This document shows positions 10,710 through 24,000 of a DNA stretch of 64,000 nucleotides, piece by piece. The DNA lies in contig JAYKKM010000049.1 of NCBI GenBank assembly GCA_035772405.1, positions 991,001 to 1,055,000 of the forward strand, written 5' to 3'. A model generated the notes under the pieces. That model was given only the letters and a program-made list of their open reading frames with translations, was not told where the DNA came from and did no database searches. Source of the DNA: Chrysogorgia sp. JL179-B06 (lineage: Eukaryota; Cnidaria; Anthozoa; Scleralcyonacea; Chrysogorgiidae). A program made the translations under genes and the position numbers. Each line of letters starts with the position of its first letter. Positions within the stretch are counted from its first letter, which is position 1.

Positions 10710-12081
10710 ATGACTGGGAAAGAGAATATCTTGAAGTTTGTTCACACTGAGGAATCAGATGATGATGATGGAAGATTGTTTCAAAATGCTTTTGACAAAG
10801 CTAAATCCAGTGGTTTGACTGTAAAAATGTTTTCAAGGAGTGAACTTTTGCAGGAAGATTTAGAAAATGACAAGTCTGTGTTTGTCGTTGATGTATTCAC
10901 AGGAGAATGCTTTGAGTCATTAGTGGTGCAGAAAAAGAGAGTCTTTGGGTCTCTTTGTATTCTGAGATGTGTGGAAAAGAACATTCCATTACCAAATGTC
11001 TATCACCCAGTCTACAGTCTGGCCATGACCGGCGCTATCATATCCTGTACCAGCATTGCCAGGTCACTGAGGGACAAACTTTATCAGCTAGTGGAACGTA
11101 TGGGAGGAACACCAGCTAAAGCTTTTACAAGTGCTGTTACCCATTTAGTTGCTGGAGAAGTTGGAAGTAAAAAATACACCATTGCTTGCGACTTGAAGAA
11201 ACTGGTGGTACTACCATCTTGGGTGGAAGAGTCTTGGAAAGCCACCCAGAAACAGCACTTTGATGCCACAGACTCAGATTTTGTTGCCTCGCACCTCTGC
11301 CCTATTTTTAAAGGGTGCTCAGTTTGTGTGACTGGAATTGAGCAGAAGAAACGCAAAGAGATACAAAGCACAGTTGAAAATTATGGAGGGGCATATTCAG
11401 CTGAGCTCAAATTAAAGTCAACCACTCATTTATTGGTTGAAAAGCCTGTAGGTGAAAAATATGAATTTGCACAGCGATGGAATGTAAATTGTGTGCATCC
11501 AAATTGGCTGTTTGATTGTGTTAAAGCAGGCCACTGGCTTGATGAGTCCAGTTACATAGTGAAGGCAGAGAGAGATTTAGATAGAACTCGTTCAGCTGGA
11601 GGTCAGCTAAGTATTACAACTACTACAATCAATGCAACGATGAATAGTACAATTGCTGGTCCCTCAAAGAAAGCCGCTGAAGCTGCCAAGCGAAGTGCAG
11701 AAACTCGTGGTCGTAAGGATATTTTTCATGAATCAACATCTGATGCTGGTGTGAGAAGGAATACAATTGGCAAGAATGACAACAATGAGGAAGATTTTGA
11801 TTATGATGTTATAATGCCAGCTGGAAGTATGTTTCTTGATGGTTGTAAGATATATCTGACAGGTTTTACTGGAAAGAAACTAGAATTTCTTCAGAAAATT
11901 GTTAATGCTGGAGGCGCAATAAGGTTTAATCAGATCAACGCCAGTGTTTCACATGTAATTATGGGTACAAAGGTGGCCAAAGATGTTGAGATGTTAACCA
12001 AATCAGAGTTTATTCCTCATGTTGTCACTGCAAAGTGGTTGTTGGATTGTTGTCGTCAAGAACAGACTCTTCCAGAGACAG
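10710..12081 (+). CDS. TOPBP1: TOPBP1 exon 1 (BRCT0, 1, 2 and most of 3)
   Basis: This exon encodes residues 1-457 and ends in phase 1 at a GTAAAC donor. BRCT1 is about residues 104-185 and contains the GSKKY motif with K155. BRCT2 is about 195-285, with K250 in GEKYEFA and the NWLFDC tryptophan. BRCT3 is about 372-457 with AKWLLDCC. Between BRCT2 and 3 is a Ser/Thr/Ala-rich and basic linker. An acidic DDDD run lies near residue 17. The reading frame continues past the donor to a stop at 12158, so a read-through product would be a truncated BRCT0-3 protein. Confidence 0.95.
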
Positions 12082-15000
12082 GTAAACTATGGGTAACTGT
12101 AACTTTTCTTGTACCAGGGATGATGGTGGCTAAAATGTTTGGTGTACTGCTGAAATAGTGTGTAGGAGCTGGTCTATCACTCAATACATATGCATACACA
12201 TTATTTTGGCCATGCACCAACTATTTAGAGGTTTCAAAACTGCCAGATATGCCACATAACAACTCTTTTATCTACCATATTATATTGCATTTCTTAGACA
12301 TGCATGTAATTTACAAAAAAGCTAAAAATATATATACAAGTTAATTTACCCTTATTAAATACTTCTTTTAGTTGAAATATTTTGATTAGTTTCATCAATA
12401 CTGTATATATAATTGTGGTCTATAATTTTTTCACCTAATTAGCCTGAAATGTTATCAGTCCCAACTCACTCCTGGAACAACCTAGATAATAACATTAAAG
12501 TCCTATCCAGCCTGTGTGGATTTTACATATTCGTAATCTTTGGGTTCTACCAAAAATAAATGTAATATATCTTGTTGTTCGAAAATTGCATCTTCATGCC
12601 TTTTCCCCTGCTAAAGTTCACAGGAAGTGACGTCAACGCAGGGACACGCAATATTTTGTGGCGTTATTCAACAGTGAATGTTCAGGAATTGAGTGAATTT
12701 TGTCTAAACAGGCTGTTTAAAGTTCAAAGCCAAACTTTCGCTGTATTTCATTGCTGAATCACTCCGCAAAATATCGCCTGTCCCTGCGTTGACGTCACTT
12801 CCTGTGAACTTTAGAGGGGGAAAAGGGCATGAAGATGAAATTTTCGAACGACAAGATATATTACAATTTATCTCAGGAGAATCCAAAGATCACAAATATT
12901 TAAAATCCCCACAGGCTGGATAAACACTTTAAGAATATAACTTCTAAGTCATTATTTAAATCAACTCTTCTTAAAACCCTTTCTTGGTTAATTTGACTGA
13001 TCATATTTAGAACGTTATTTTGAAAGCCACTTTGACTGTGAATAACTAAATTTAGGTTAACATAAATTAATCTTAGTCTTAGATTAAGACCATATGTAAA
13101 CTAGCATTAGGCCAAGTAAAAAAAATTATGTTGTTCCAGTTACATCTTGAAAAAAATTAGGGTAGGTTAACGTCGGGATTTTATTTTTTTTGAGAAAAGT
13201 TTTTGGTCAATTGCCACACAGTTCCATTATATTGTTGTGCAAGAATGATGGCCTTGGAACTAATTTAGCAAAATGGCGATTGCTACAAAGGCAGCGACTG
13301 TGGCAGGTCACGTAGTGATCTTATTTTACGATTTTACCAGGGTAAAACTTATTTTATCATTAAAGTCTAAAACCTACCTTTTTATGGCTAATAGCTCCTT
13401 TGGCGCAAAAATATTGCGCAAAAATGTCACAAAATTTACAGGGTCGGCCAAGCTGAGTTAGGGTCGGTCAGGTAACCGGAACCACACAATTTTTTTTATT
13501 TGGCCTTAGCTAACTGTGGATCTATTTACTTACCAAATTACTCTCCTTCTCACTTGGCAAGAAAATTGTGATGCCATGATATTTTAGGACTGATCATAAT
13601 TATATAATTATTCCTGGCAGATGTCTAGCAGCTTGTGTACAGCCTGAAGTCTGTGTGAAAATTTGCACGATAGCTTGTCGACCCCCCACTGAGCTACTCA
13701 GATCTGAGCAGTAGATTTTGAGTGGTTTAATACGCATATCATTCATAATTGTTTATTTGATTGGATTATTTTATCTCACAAGAATTCCCAGAGAACCAAT
13801 TGTAACTGGAGTAAGACAGGGGTTGTGATTTGGACAATCAAAATCTACTTCTTACTGTAGATCTGAGAAGCTCATGCAGCCGGGGGTTGACAAGCTATCG
13901 TGGGAATTTTCACAGACTGTATTACAGGTGTATATTCAGGCTGTACACAGGCTAATGTCTTGGAGCATGTTTGCAAAATGTATGTGATGAGACATAGTTT
14001 GATGCTACTCTGGATTAAAAGTTACTGTTCATGACCAGCTGCATCACCAAAGTTACTCCCCATGACCAGTTATACAACTCTGAGAATGAAAGTTTGGTGA
14101 TGGGTTTTGTGGTTGTTCTTTATATTCAAGGGATTACGGAACCAATTAAAAGAATCTCAGTTAGTTTCGATGTAAAAGTTGGTCAAAAACCTTTCTTGAT
14201 GTTGGGTCATATTTTGCAAAAAAGATCGTATTGCTAAGAAACAAAGGAAAGATGCAATGACTGTGATCAGGATTACATTGGTCAGACTAAACGTCATTTT
14301 AGTACGCATTTAAAAGAACACCAATTCAACTTTTCAAAAAAGGAAAATTCTGCTTTGTCGGAGCACACATGTATAACCAACCATGCGTTTGCGTGGAAAA
14401 ATTCCAAAATTATTATCGCTTATCCACAGTGCCGTCAGAGACATATATCAATAGTGCGCACTCCCATTGAATCACAATGATGGGTGGTATATTACCAGAA
14501 GCTTATTTGCATCTTGTTAATGGATAATGTCACCACGTTGGGTCATGGTGTCAGTAACTTTTGAAATTATGTACATTCAAAAACTTTTTAAGCCACAGTA
14601 GAATCAAACTACAGGTACAGTGTATGTCTGATTTCACCTAGCTGCATTGGGAAATTATTTGTATACATATACAGTAATGCTCGACCTTAAATATAATTTT
14701 ATATCTTGGGAAATCTGAGATTGCAAGTGGGAAATCTGTGATTCTTAGTGGGATCACCGTGGGAAACCTTGGGATCCCGGGTGGGAAACCTGGGGTACTG
14801 GGTGGGAAACTAGGGATCCCCACTAAGGGAGTTGGGATCTTGTGTTTGAATAACCACTACAGTTTCCCTTTTATGGTGATATCTGTGGATATGATGGACT
14901 GTGAGAAGTTGGTGCATGCATTGATGCATTCATAACATCAAAACTTGACAGCTGTAATAGCATCCTATATGGCTTACCAGAAGCAGAATTGAGCAAGTTA

Positions 15001-18000
15001 CAGCGAATTCAAAATACAGCTGCAAGACTTGTAACGGGTTAAAAAATCGGAGCATATCTCCCCTGTGCTTCGTAATCTTCACTGGTTGCCGGTGAGATCA
15101 AGGATTGTATTTAAGATACTAATAATTACTTTCAAGATTTTGCATGGCCAGGCGCCTGTTTATATTACTGATTTGCTAAATAAATATAAACCTACTCGTA
15201 CTTTGAGATCATCAAACCGTAATCTGCTACTTGAGCCAAAATCCAAAACGGTGACTCATGGAGACAGAGCGTTCTCGGTCTCGGCACCAAAACTGTGGAA
15301 TTCATTACCACAGGAAATTAGAAGCTTTGATATGTTGGGTAATTTTAAGTCAGCAGTTAAGACTTTTCTTTTTTTAAATTAATAGTTTTTTGTTCATAGT
15401 GGTAATATATGTAGTAGGCTTTATCTTATAATGAAACTGTAATAAGTTTTATAAGTAAATTTAAGAATACATGTATATTGTTGTAAGAGCATTGAGACTA
15501 TTGTATAATGCTCCTAATACGTCAATTATTATTATTATTATTATAATATCAATAATCCTCATTAATTATATAATGGTATATTATATTATTTCTTAGATTA
15601 TTATTGCATGGAAACTGGTGATGTTTTTGATGATGTTCCACAACCAGCTAGAGCAAGTGAGACCGGTGAGAAGCAGGCAAATTTAGGCAAAGAAAATGTT
15701 GTTGAGAATGATGATGTTTTAAGTCAATATCTTGAGTTTATGAAGGATGATATGGCTGTTGACTTAGAAGAAACAAATGCAGCATTTGCAACTGACGAAA
15801 ACGAGGCAAAGAAAATGAATGAAGCTGAGACAGAAAGAGATGATGGTAAGTGTGCTGCTGAAGATTACTTTTTCAAAATTTTTACGTAATGGTGGTTTAT
15901 GACCTCTTTCATGATGGACCCAATTAATTTAAATATCCCTTTACATGCAGGTACAGTATGTGCATCTTACTGTAGAATAACCTGATCTGGGCTTGTTTGT
16001 GTGTGTGTAATTCAAATGAATGTTTTTCTTCCTAATGCAAATTTAGATACACATACAGTACAAGCCTGGAAATAATTATTTTTGCTGTACATGTACCTGT
16101 CAGAATGACCAGCACAAATAAATTTGTAACGGACACACAAAAGATGGTACATGCCACGGTACAACTTAGTGTAACGTCTAAAAACTAAGTGTAACGTCTC
16201 AAAACTTAGCGTAACGTCTCTAAACCTAGCGTAATGCCTCAAACTTGACGTAACGTCTCACAACTTCGAGTAATGTACAGTGTAGCGTAACGTCTCCAGA
16301 CTTAGCGTAACGTCTCCAGACTTAGCGTAACGTCTCACAACTTAGCGCAATATCTCCAAATTTAGCGTAACGTCTCATAACTTAGCGCAATGTCTCCAAA
16401 GTTAGCGTAATGTCTCCAAAGTTGGCGCAATGTCTCCAAAGTTGGCGCAATGTCTCCAAAGTTAGCGTAACGTCTCCAAAGTTAGCGCAATGTCTCCAAA
16501 GTTAGCGTAACGTCTCACAACGTAGCGCAATGTCTCCAAAGTTAGCGCAATGTCTCCAAACGTAGCGTAACGTCTCACAACGTAGCGCAATGTCTCCAAA
16601 GTTAGCGTAACGTCTCCAAACTTAGTGCAATGTCGCCAGACTTAGCGTAACATCTCATAACGTAGTGCAATGTCTCCAAAGTTAGCATAATGTTTCCAAA
16701 GTTAGCATAATGTCTCCAAATTTAGCGCAATGTCTCAAAACTTAGCGTAATGTCTCTCAACTGAGATTGTACAACACGAAATCTAAACGCAGTCCATTCA
16801 ACACAAAAATGTTTTACTTTCACAAAAAGTTGAGTATAATCTTTGGACAAGATGAGCATCAGACAAAATGACAGACACAATTAATATTGTAACTGTCAAA
16901 TCTCTAGAAATGGGATATTTCATATTTGTACCGGACAATGTCCGTGACCGGGCCGCTAATATCCAGGCTTAACATAAAATAATATTTAAAATGGTTGCCA
17001 TTATGAAAGAGACGAGGCCACTATGGGGATTCAGTATTGGGAAGGTGATGAGAGAAAAAAATGGAGAAAATAATGGAGGAAAAAATGGAGAAAATAATGG
17101 AGAAAAAAATGGAGAAAACAATGGAGAAAAAAATGGAGAAAATAATGGAGAAAAAAATGTTGAGTTGGGGATGTAGATATGGATAGGTATGCAGCAATTG
17201 AAAAGAAAATTTTGACATATAATTGCTTTGAAATTGATTGCACGAGTTAAAGGACATTGGCAACAAAAATTAAGTTTGTCTAATATGAAAGAACTCGTAA
17301 AATGATAGAGTAACACATTTTACAACTTTTCCGTATTTTAGTTCGTTTTTGAGATATTTCAGTTTGTTTGATGTGTAAATGAGATGGTCTCTGACGTCAG
17401 GTGTTGGGTAGAGAATTTTTACTCATTAAAATATTAGTTCCATCTTCAAGTTTGTTGCACAAATTTATTTGAAAATGTGCGTATAATAACTCCTTATGAT
17501 AATGAACGTTGTAAACTTAGCAATCACTGAGATATAAGACATTTTTTAATGAGTGAAAATTCTCTACCCAACGCCTGAGGTCAGAGACCATCTCATTTAC
17601 ATATCAAACAAACTGAAATATCTCAAAAACGAAGTAAAATACGGAAAAGTTGTAAAAGGTGTTATTCTATCATTTTACGAGTTCTTTCATATTAGACAAA
17701 CTTAATTTTTGTTGCCAATGTCCTTTAACTATTGCTTATTTTCTTTTCAATTTTGCAAGATTCACTGAATTTCTAAGGCCCTTTGTGAAGGTGATTTGCG
17801 AATTGACCCCAAGGCACTGGGGCAGCAGACCCTTTTTTTCCTTCAGTGGTGGGGCAGTGGAAAGGGCCCACTGGGGCAAATGCCCCACCAGTATATGGTA
17901 TTAAAAATGCCCTGCATCCTACAGGTTTTCATTGGGTATCAAAACTCATGCATGTGATGTGGTATACGTTCATGGATTGGCTATGATAATTCATGAATTA

Positions 18001-21000
18001 TTAATGAGTTTGAGAACTGTAGATGAAAATGATATGAAATGGGGATGAGGATAGTGATTGAGACGAGGGTGAGGATGAATTGACAGGTAAGGTTGGGTTA
18101 GGAAACATATATGTATACTAGACTAAAAACACCATCCTTTTTCTATTGGTGATAAAGAGTCTGAAAGTCTTCTTCATGGTTTGATGATCTGTATCAAGGG
18201 CTTCTCAGAAGATCAGGTGATGGGGCTGAAGGAAGTTATTGAAAACAATGGTGGTGATGTTTTGGAAGAAACATCGACAAATATTGCAGATTATGTCATT
18301 CTACCAATGAATTATATATGTGACTGCAAGGCTAATGCAATGGTAAGTTGAATATTCTAAAACTAAGCATTTTGTTTTACCATCATGTTACTCAACACTC
18401 GTGACTACTATCTCACTATTTATCAACTGTTATATATAACATATATTTTATTTAATTCCACTTCTGTCGTGCTTGCTCCATTTCTCGATTGAGGCATTTT
18501 AGTGCCCATGAAACGAAAATTAAGTTTGTCTTATTTTAAAGTGTCTATGAAGTGAAAAAATCGCCAGCAGCCAGCATTTTTTGCTCGAACGAACAAAGTT
18601 CAGTAGCACGGCAGGATCGTTCACTGAAAATTTCAAGTGAATCTGCTGCAGAGTCTTCGAGCTATCAACTCTCAAAATTTGTCCATTGGCATAGTTTAAC
18701 GTTACAAAATAGGGAAAGACTGGGATTGAATATATGTGGTATATGACGTATGCAGGTGGATCATTAATGTTCATTAATTGATTCATTAATGTTTTTTGGG
18801 GCGTCCTGACGGACGACCTAGATAGATAGATAATGTTCAAATCCATTGTTCTTATGCATAGTAAGTACACCTGCATACATCACAAGACAATAAACCGCGC
18901 GTTTCAGATTTCACCAAAAACATTTAGCCATGCTAAACTTTGAGAGTTAATAGCTCGAAGACTATGCAGCAGATTCACTTGAAATTTTCAGTGTACGCTC
19001 CTGCCGTGCTACTTTGTCCGTTAAAGCAAAAAATGCTAGCGAATTTTTCACTTCATAGACACTTTAATGAACTCTGAAAATTATTAGGAATGGTAATGTA
19101 GAGCTCTTTCATATTTCACGTCGTTCTTGAGATATTTAGACTTCTGTGATATAATAACCTATGACGTAATTATATCTTATTGAATGGTTTGGCATATAAT
19201 ACGGCCGGGTATTTTACGAAACTCGTATTTCACTCGTATAACATTTTCAAAATTAAAAAGACAGTTCGCATCCGCCATTTTAGGCTTTGGTTTAAAGCCG
19301 CAAAAAAATCCGTATTTTTGTTCTGTTCAGAAGAGGAGAAATACGGATTTTACCATGCAATACGGCCTGGTATTTGTTCTGTTCTCGTGCCCTTATATGG
19401 AAGAATTACGTCATTGTCATATAATAAAGAGATTTACCACATTTTTAGAAAATCAAGTATATCTTTGAAATTATTGTACGAAATCACTTGAAACTTTGCA
19501 CATTACGACATTTCGTGAAACCGAACATTATTACATCGAAATAGTGATGCCAAATTAATTTACTATTTCTAATTTCTTGATTTCCTAAAAATGTGTAAAG
19601 CTCTTTACGTCATAGGTTATTTCGGCTGACGTTTCATATGAGTATCCCGAATTTAAAACATAGTCCTAACCCTAACCCTAATCCTAACCCTAATCCTAAC
19701 CCTAATCCTAACCCTAAAACTGACTTGGGTTGATGTTATAATAATTTTAAATTTCGGTTGCTCATATATCGAGAAAGGGCCCAGTCGACTGTTACCAATG
19801 CTTTTGAATTTTCCGAACAAGACACATTATGTTAATCTGAAAGCCCAATAAACCGACTGTTACCAATGCTTTTGAATTTTCCGAACAAGACACATTATGT
19901 TAATCTGAAAGCCCAATGAACCGACTGTTACCAATGCTTTTGAATTTTCCGAACAAGACACATTATGTTAATCTGAAAGCCCAATAAACCGGCTGTTATC
20001 AATGCTTTTGAATTTTCCGAACAAGACACATTATGTTAATCTGAAAGCCCAATAAATCGACTGTTACCAATGCTTTTGAATTTTCCGAACAAGACACATT
20101 ATGTTAATCTGAAAGCCCAATAAACCGGCTGTTATCAATGCTTTTGAATTTTCCGAACAAGACACATTATGTTAATCTGAAAGCCCAATAAACCGACTGT
20201 TACCAATGCTTTTGAATTTTCCGAACAAGACACATTATGTTAATCTAAAGCCCAATAAACCGGCTGTTATCAATGCTTTTGAATTTTCCGAACAAGACAC
20301 ATTATGTTAATCTGAAAGCCCAATAAACCGACTGTTACCAATGCTTTTGAATTTTCCGAACAAGACACATTATGTTAATCTGAAAGCCCAATAAACCGAC
20401 TGTTACCAATACTTTTGAATTTTCCGAACAAGACACATTATGTTAATCTGAAAGCCCAATAAACCGGCTGTTACCAATGCTTTTGAATTTTCCGAACAAG
20501 ACACATTATGTTAATCTGAAAGCCCAATAAACCGACTGTTACCAATACTTTTGAATTTTCCGAACAAGACACATTATGTTAATCTGAAAGCCCAATAAAC
20601 CGACTGTTACCAATGCTTTTGAATTTTCCGAACAAGACACATTATGTTAATCTGAAAGCCCAATAAACCGACTGTTACCAATGCTTTTGAATTTTCCGAA
20701 CAAGACACATTATGTTAATCTGAAAGCCCAATAAACCGGCTGTTATCAATGCTTTTGAATTTTCCGAACAAGACACATTATGTTAATCTGAAAGCCCAAT
20801 AAATCGACTGTTACCAATGCTTTTGAATTTTCCGAACAAGACACATTATGTTAATCTGAAAGCCCAATAAACCGGCTGTTATCAACGCTTTTGAATTTTT
20901 TCCGAACAAGACACATTATGTTAATCTGAAAGCCCAATAAACCGACTGTTACCAATGCTTTTGAATTTTCCGAACAAGACACATTATGTTAATCTAAAGC

Positions 21001-24000
21001 CCAATAAACCGGCTGTTATCAATGCTTTTGAATTTTCCGAACAAGACACATTATGTTAATCTGAAAGCCCAATAAACCGACTGTTACCAATGCTTTTGAA
21101 TTTTCCGAACAAGACACATTATGTTAATCTGAAAGCCCAATAAACCGACTGTTACCAATACTTTTGAATTTTCCGAACAAGACACATTATGTTAATCTGA
21201 AAGCCCAATAAACCGGCTGTTACCAATGCTTTTGAATTTTCCGAACAAGACACATTATGTTAATCTGAAAGCCCAATAAACCGGCTGTTATCAATGCTTT
21301 TGAATTTTCCGAACAAGACACATTATGTTAATCTGAAAGCCCAATAAACCGACTGTTACCAATGCTTTTGAATTTTCCGAACAAGACACATTATGTTAAT
21401 CTGAAAGCCCAATAAACCGACTGTTACCAATACTTTTGAATTTTCCGAACAAGACACATTATGTTAATCTGAAATCCCAATAAACCGGATGTTACCAATG
21501 CTTTTGAATTTTCCGAACAAGACACATTATGTTAATCTGAAACTGTTACCAATACTTTTGAATTTTCCGAACAAGACACATTATGTTAATCTGAAAGCCC
21601 AATAAACCGACTGTTACCAATACTTTTGAATTTTCCGAACAAGACACATTATGTTAATCTGAAATCCCAATAAACCGGCTGTTACCAATGCTTTTGAATT
21701 TTCCGAACAAGACACATTATGTTAATCTGAAAGCCCAATAAACCGACTGTTACCAATACTTTTGAATTTTCCGAACAAGACACATTATGTTAATCTGAAA
21801 GCCCAATAAACCGACTGTTACCAATGCTTTTGAATTTTCCGAACAAGACACATTATGTTAATCTGAAAGCCCAATAAACCGACTGTTACCAATGCTTTTG
21901 AATTTTCCGAACAAGACACATTATGTTAATCTGAAAGCCCAATAAACCGGCTGTTATCAATGCTTTTGAATTTTCCGAACAAGACACATTATGTTAATCT
22001 GAAAGCCCAATAAATCGACTGTTACCAATGCTTTTGAATTTTCCGAACAAGACACATTATGTTAATCTGAAAGCCCAATAAACCGGCTGTTATCAACGCT
22101 TTTGAATTTTTTCCGAACAAGACACATTATGTTAATCTGAAAGCCCAATAAACCGACTGTTACCAATGCTTTTGAATTTTCCGAACAAGACACATTATGT
22201 TAATCTAAAGCCCAATAAACCGGCTGTTATCAATGCTTTTGAATTTTCCGAACAAGACACATTATGTTAATCTGAAAGCCCAATAAACCGACTGTTACCA
22301 ATGCTTTTGAATTTTCCGAACAAGACACATTATGTTAATCTGAAAGCCCAATAAACCGGCTGTTACCAATGCTTTTGAATTTTCCGAACAAGACACATTA
22401 TGTTAATCTGAAAGCTCAATAAACCGGCTGTTATCAATGCTTTTGAATTTTCCGAACAAGACACATTATGTTAATCTGAAAGCCCAATAAACCGACTGTT
22501 ACCAATACTTTTGAATTTTCCGAACAAGACACATTATGTTAATCTGAAATCCCAATAAACCGGCTGTTACCAATGCTTTTGAATTTTCCGAACAAGACAC
22601 ATTATGTTAATCTGAAACTGTTACCAATACTTTTGAATTTTCCGAACAAGACACATGTTAATCTGAAAGCCCAATAAACCGACTGTTACCAATACTTTTG
22701 AATTTTCCGAACAAGACACATTATGTTAATCTGAAAGCCCAATAAACCGGCTGTTACCAATGCTTTTGAATTTTCCGAACAATACACATTATGTTAATAT
22801 AAATTAGCATTAATTATCATAAATCAGGTTGAAAAACTTCCGTTTTTCTAGAAAAGACCATCTTGCACGCCCGCGTAGCATCATGAAAATTCAAAATACC
22901 ACCAATCGCAGAGTTGTTTATGAAATCAAATCAAATTTGGCGTCTGAGTGCATCTCACATCCATAACTTGATGGAGCACCAAGCACAAATGATGAATGAT
23001 TTCGTAGGGGCTGTTTACATGAATCCGGATTCAGTTTCATTCCGGATTGAACGTGAATTCAAACCGCGTTTACATAGGAATTCTATCCCAGGATCGAAAA
23101 TCGCGCGAAATCTGAAATTTCAAGATGGCGATCAATAACATTATAGCGGGTATGTTTCTTTCAACGATTTCTGCGCTTGTACATTTCAACATGTGCCTTA
23201 AACTGATAATTTGGCGAAGAACAAACATAAAGAAAAGGGGAAAAGCATTACTAGCAACGATAATCGAGGTGGTCGCAAGTAAACAAGCATTTAATTCACC
23301 TTTAATTTATAACGTCGTCGACTTGAACAACACGACGTCGGCGCAACTCCTGTCTCTAGCTGCAAATTGTCGTCTATAAATGTTAAAAGCACGCAAGGTC
23401 GTATTTTTCATTCCGGAATGAAATCTCGCACCGTCTTACAGCAGGGCTCAAAATAACGGCCGGTAGGTCGCCGGTCAAAATGACCGGTCAACTTGATTTT
23501 AGCTCGGTCAAAATCTGTTTTTGACCGGTCGTTAATACGCATACACTTACAGTGAAACAAATAATAACGAATTTGTTTCGTGACATCGCTTTTATTGTTT
23601 CATGTTTTGAACGCTCAAGACGTTAGCAATCACATTGTAAAAGTGAACTGGCAACGTTATCATCGTTGATTAGGTGGTTGCATCTAAAGTAAATAAATTT
23701 TTATTGTTTTCTAGATATAATCTTAATATTAAGTAATAAACTTTACTCATTATACAGGTAGTCTTTGACGGAGTTAAATTTTTCATCCCACTTACTATAT
23801 TTAGCCTAAAACGACTCGCCTACCTAAATAATTATTACCAATTAACAAAACCAAAAACAAAAACGCAAAAGAAATAGCGTTATTCTTGTCAATTGTGTAT
23901 AAATTGAACACATGTTAACTTTCAAAGTTAAGTCAAGAGCAGCACAAACTCTTCATTCCAACTCAGCCAGCTCTCTTATCAAAGTGTTATCTTGCTTGCC

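Larger units (their letters stand above)
12082..15596 (+). other. TOPBP1 intron 1
   Basis: Contains a family B MITE (12499-12928), an inverted repeat (13631-13953), a Penelope-like GIY-YIG fragment (14240-14480), a degenerate 25-bp-class repeat (14705-14822) and a LINE tail (14880-15546). No further coding exon seen. Confidence 0.8.
15846..18157 (+). other. TOPBP1 intron 2
   Basis: Holds the 20-bp minisatellite (16155-16765), a GGAGAAAA-type repeat (17050-17157) and a family A MITE (17251-17724). No extra exon recognised. Confidence 0.75.

Noticed and set aside
19790..22798. CRISPR array
   Set aside because: Units are directly adjacent with no variable spacers, the DNA is eukaryotic and there are no cas genes. 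It is a satellite.
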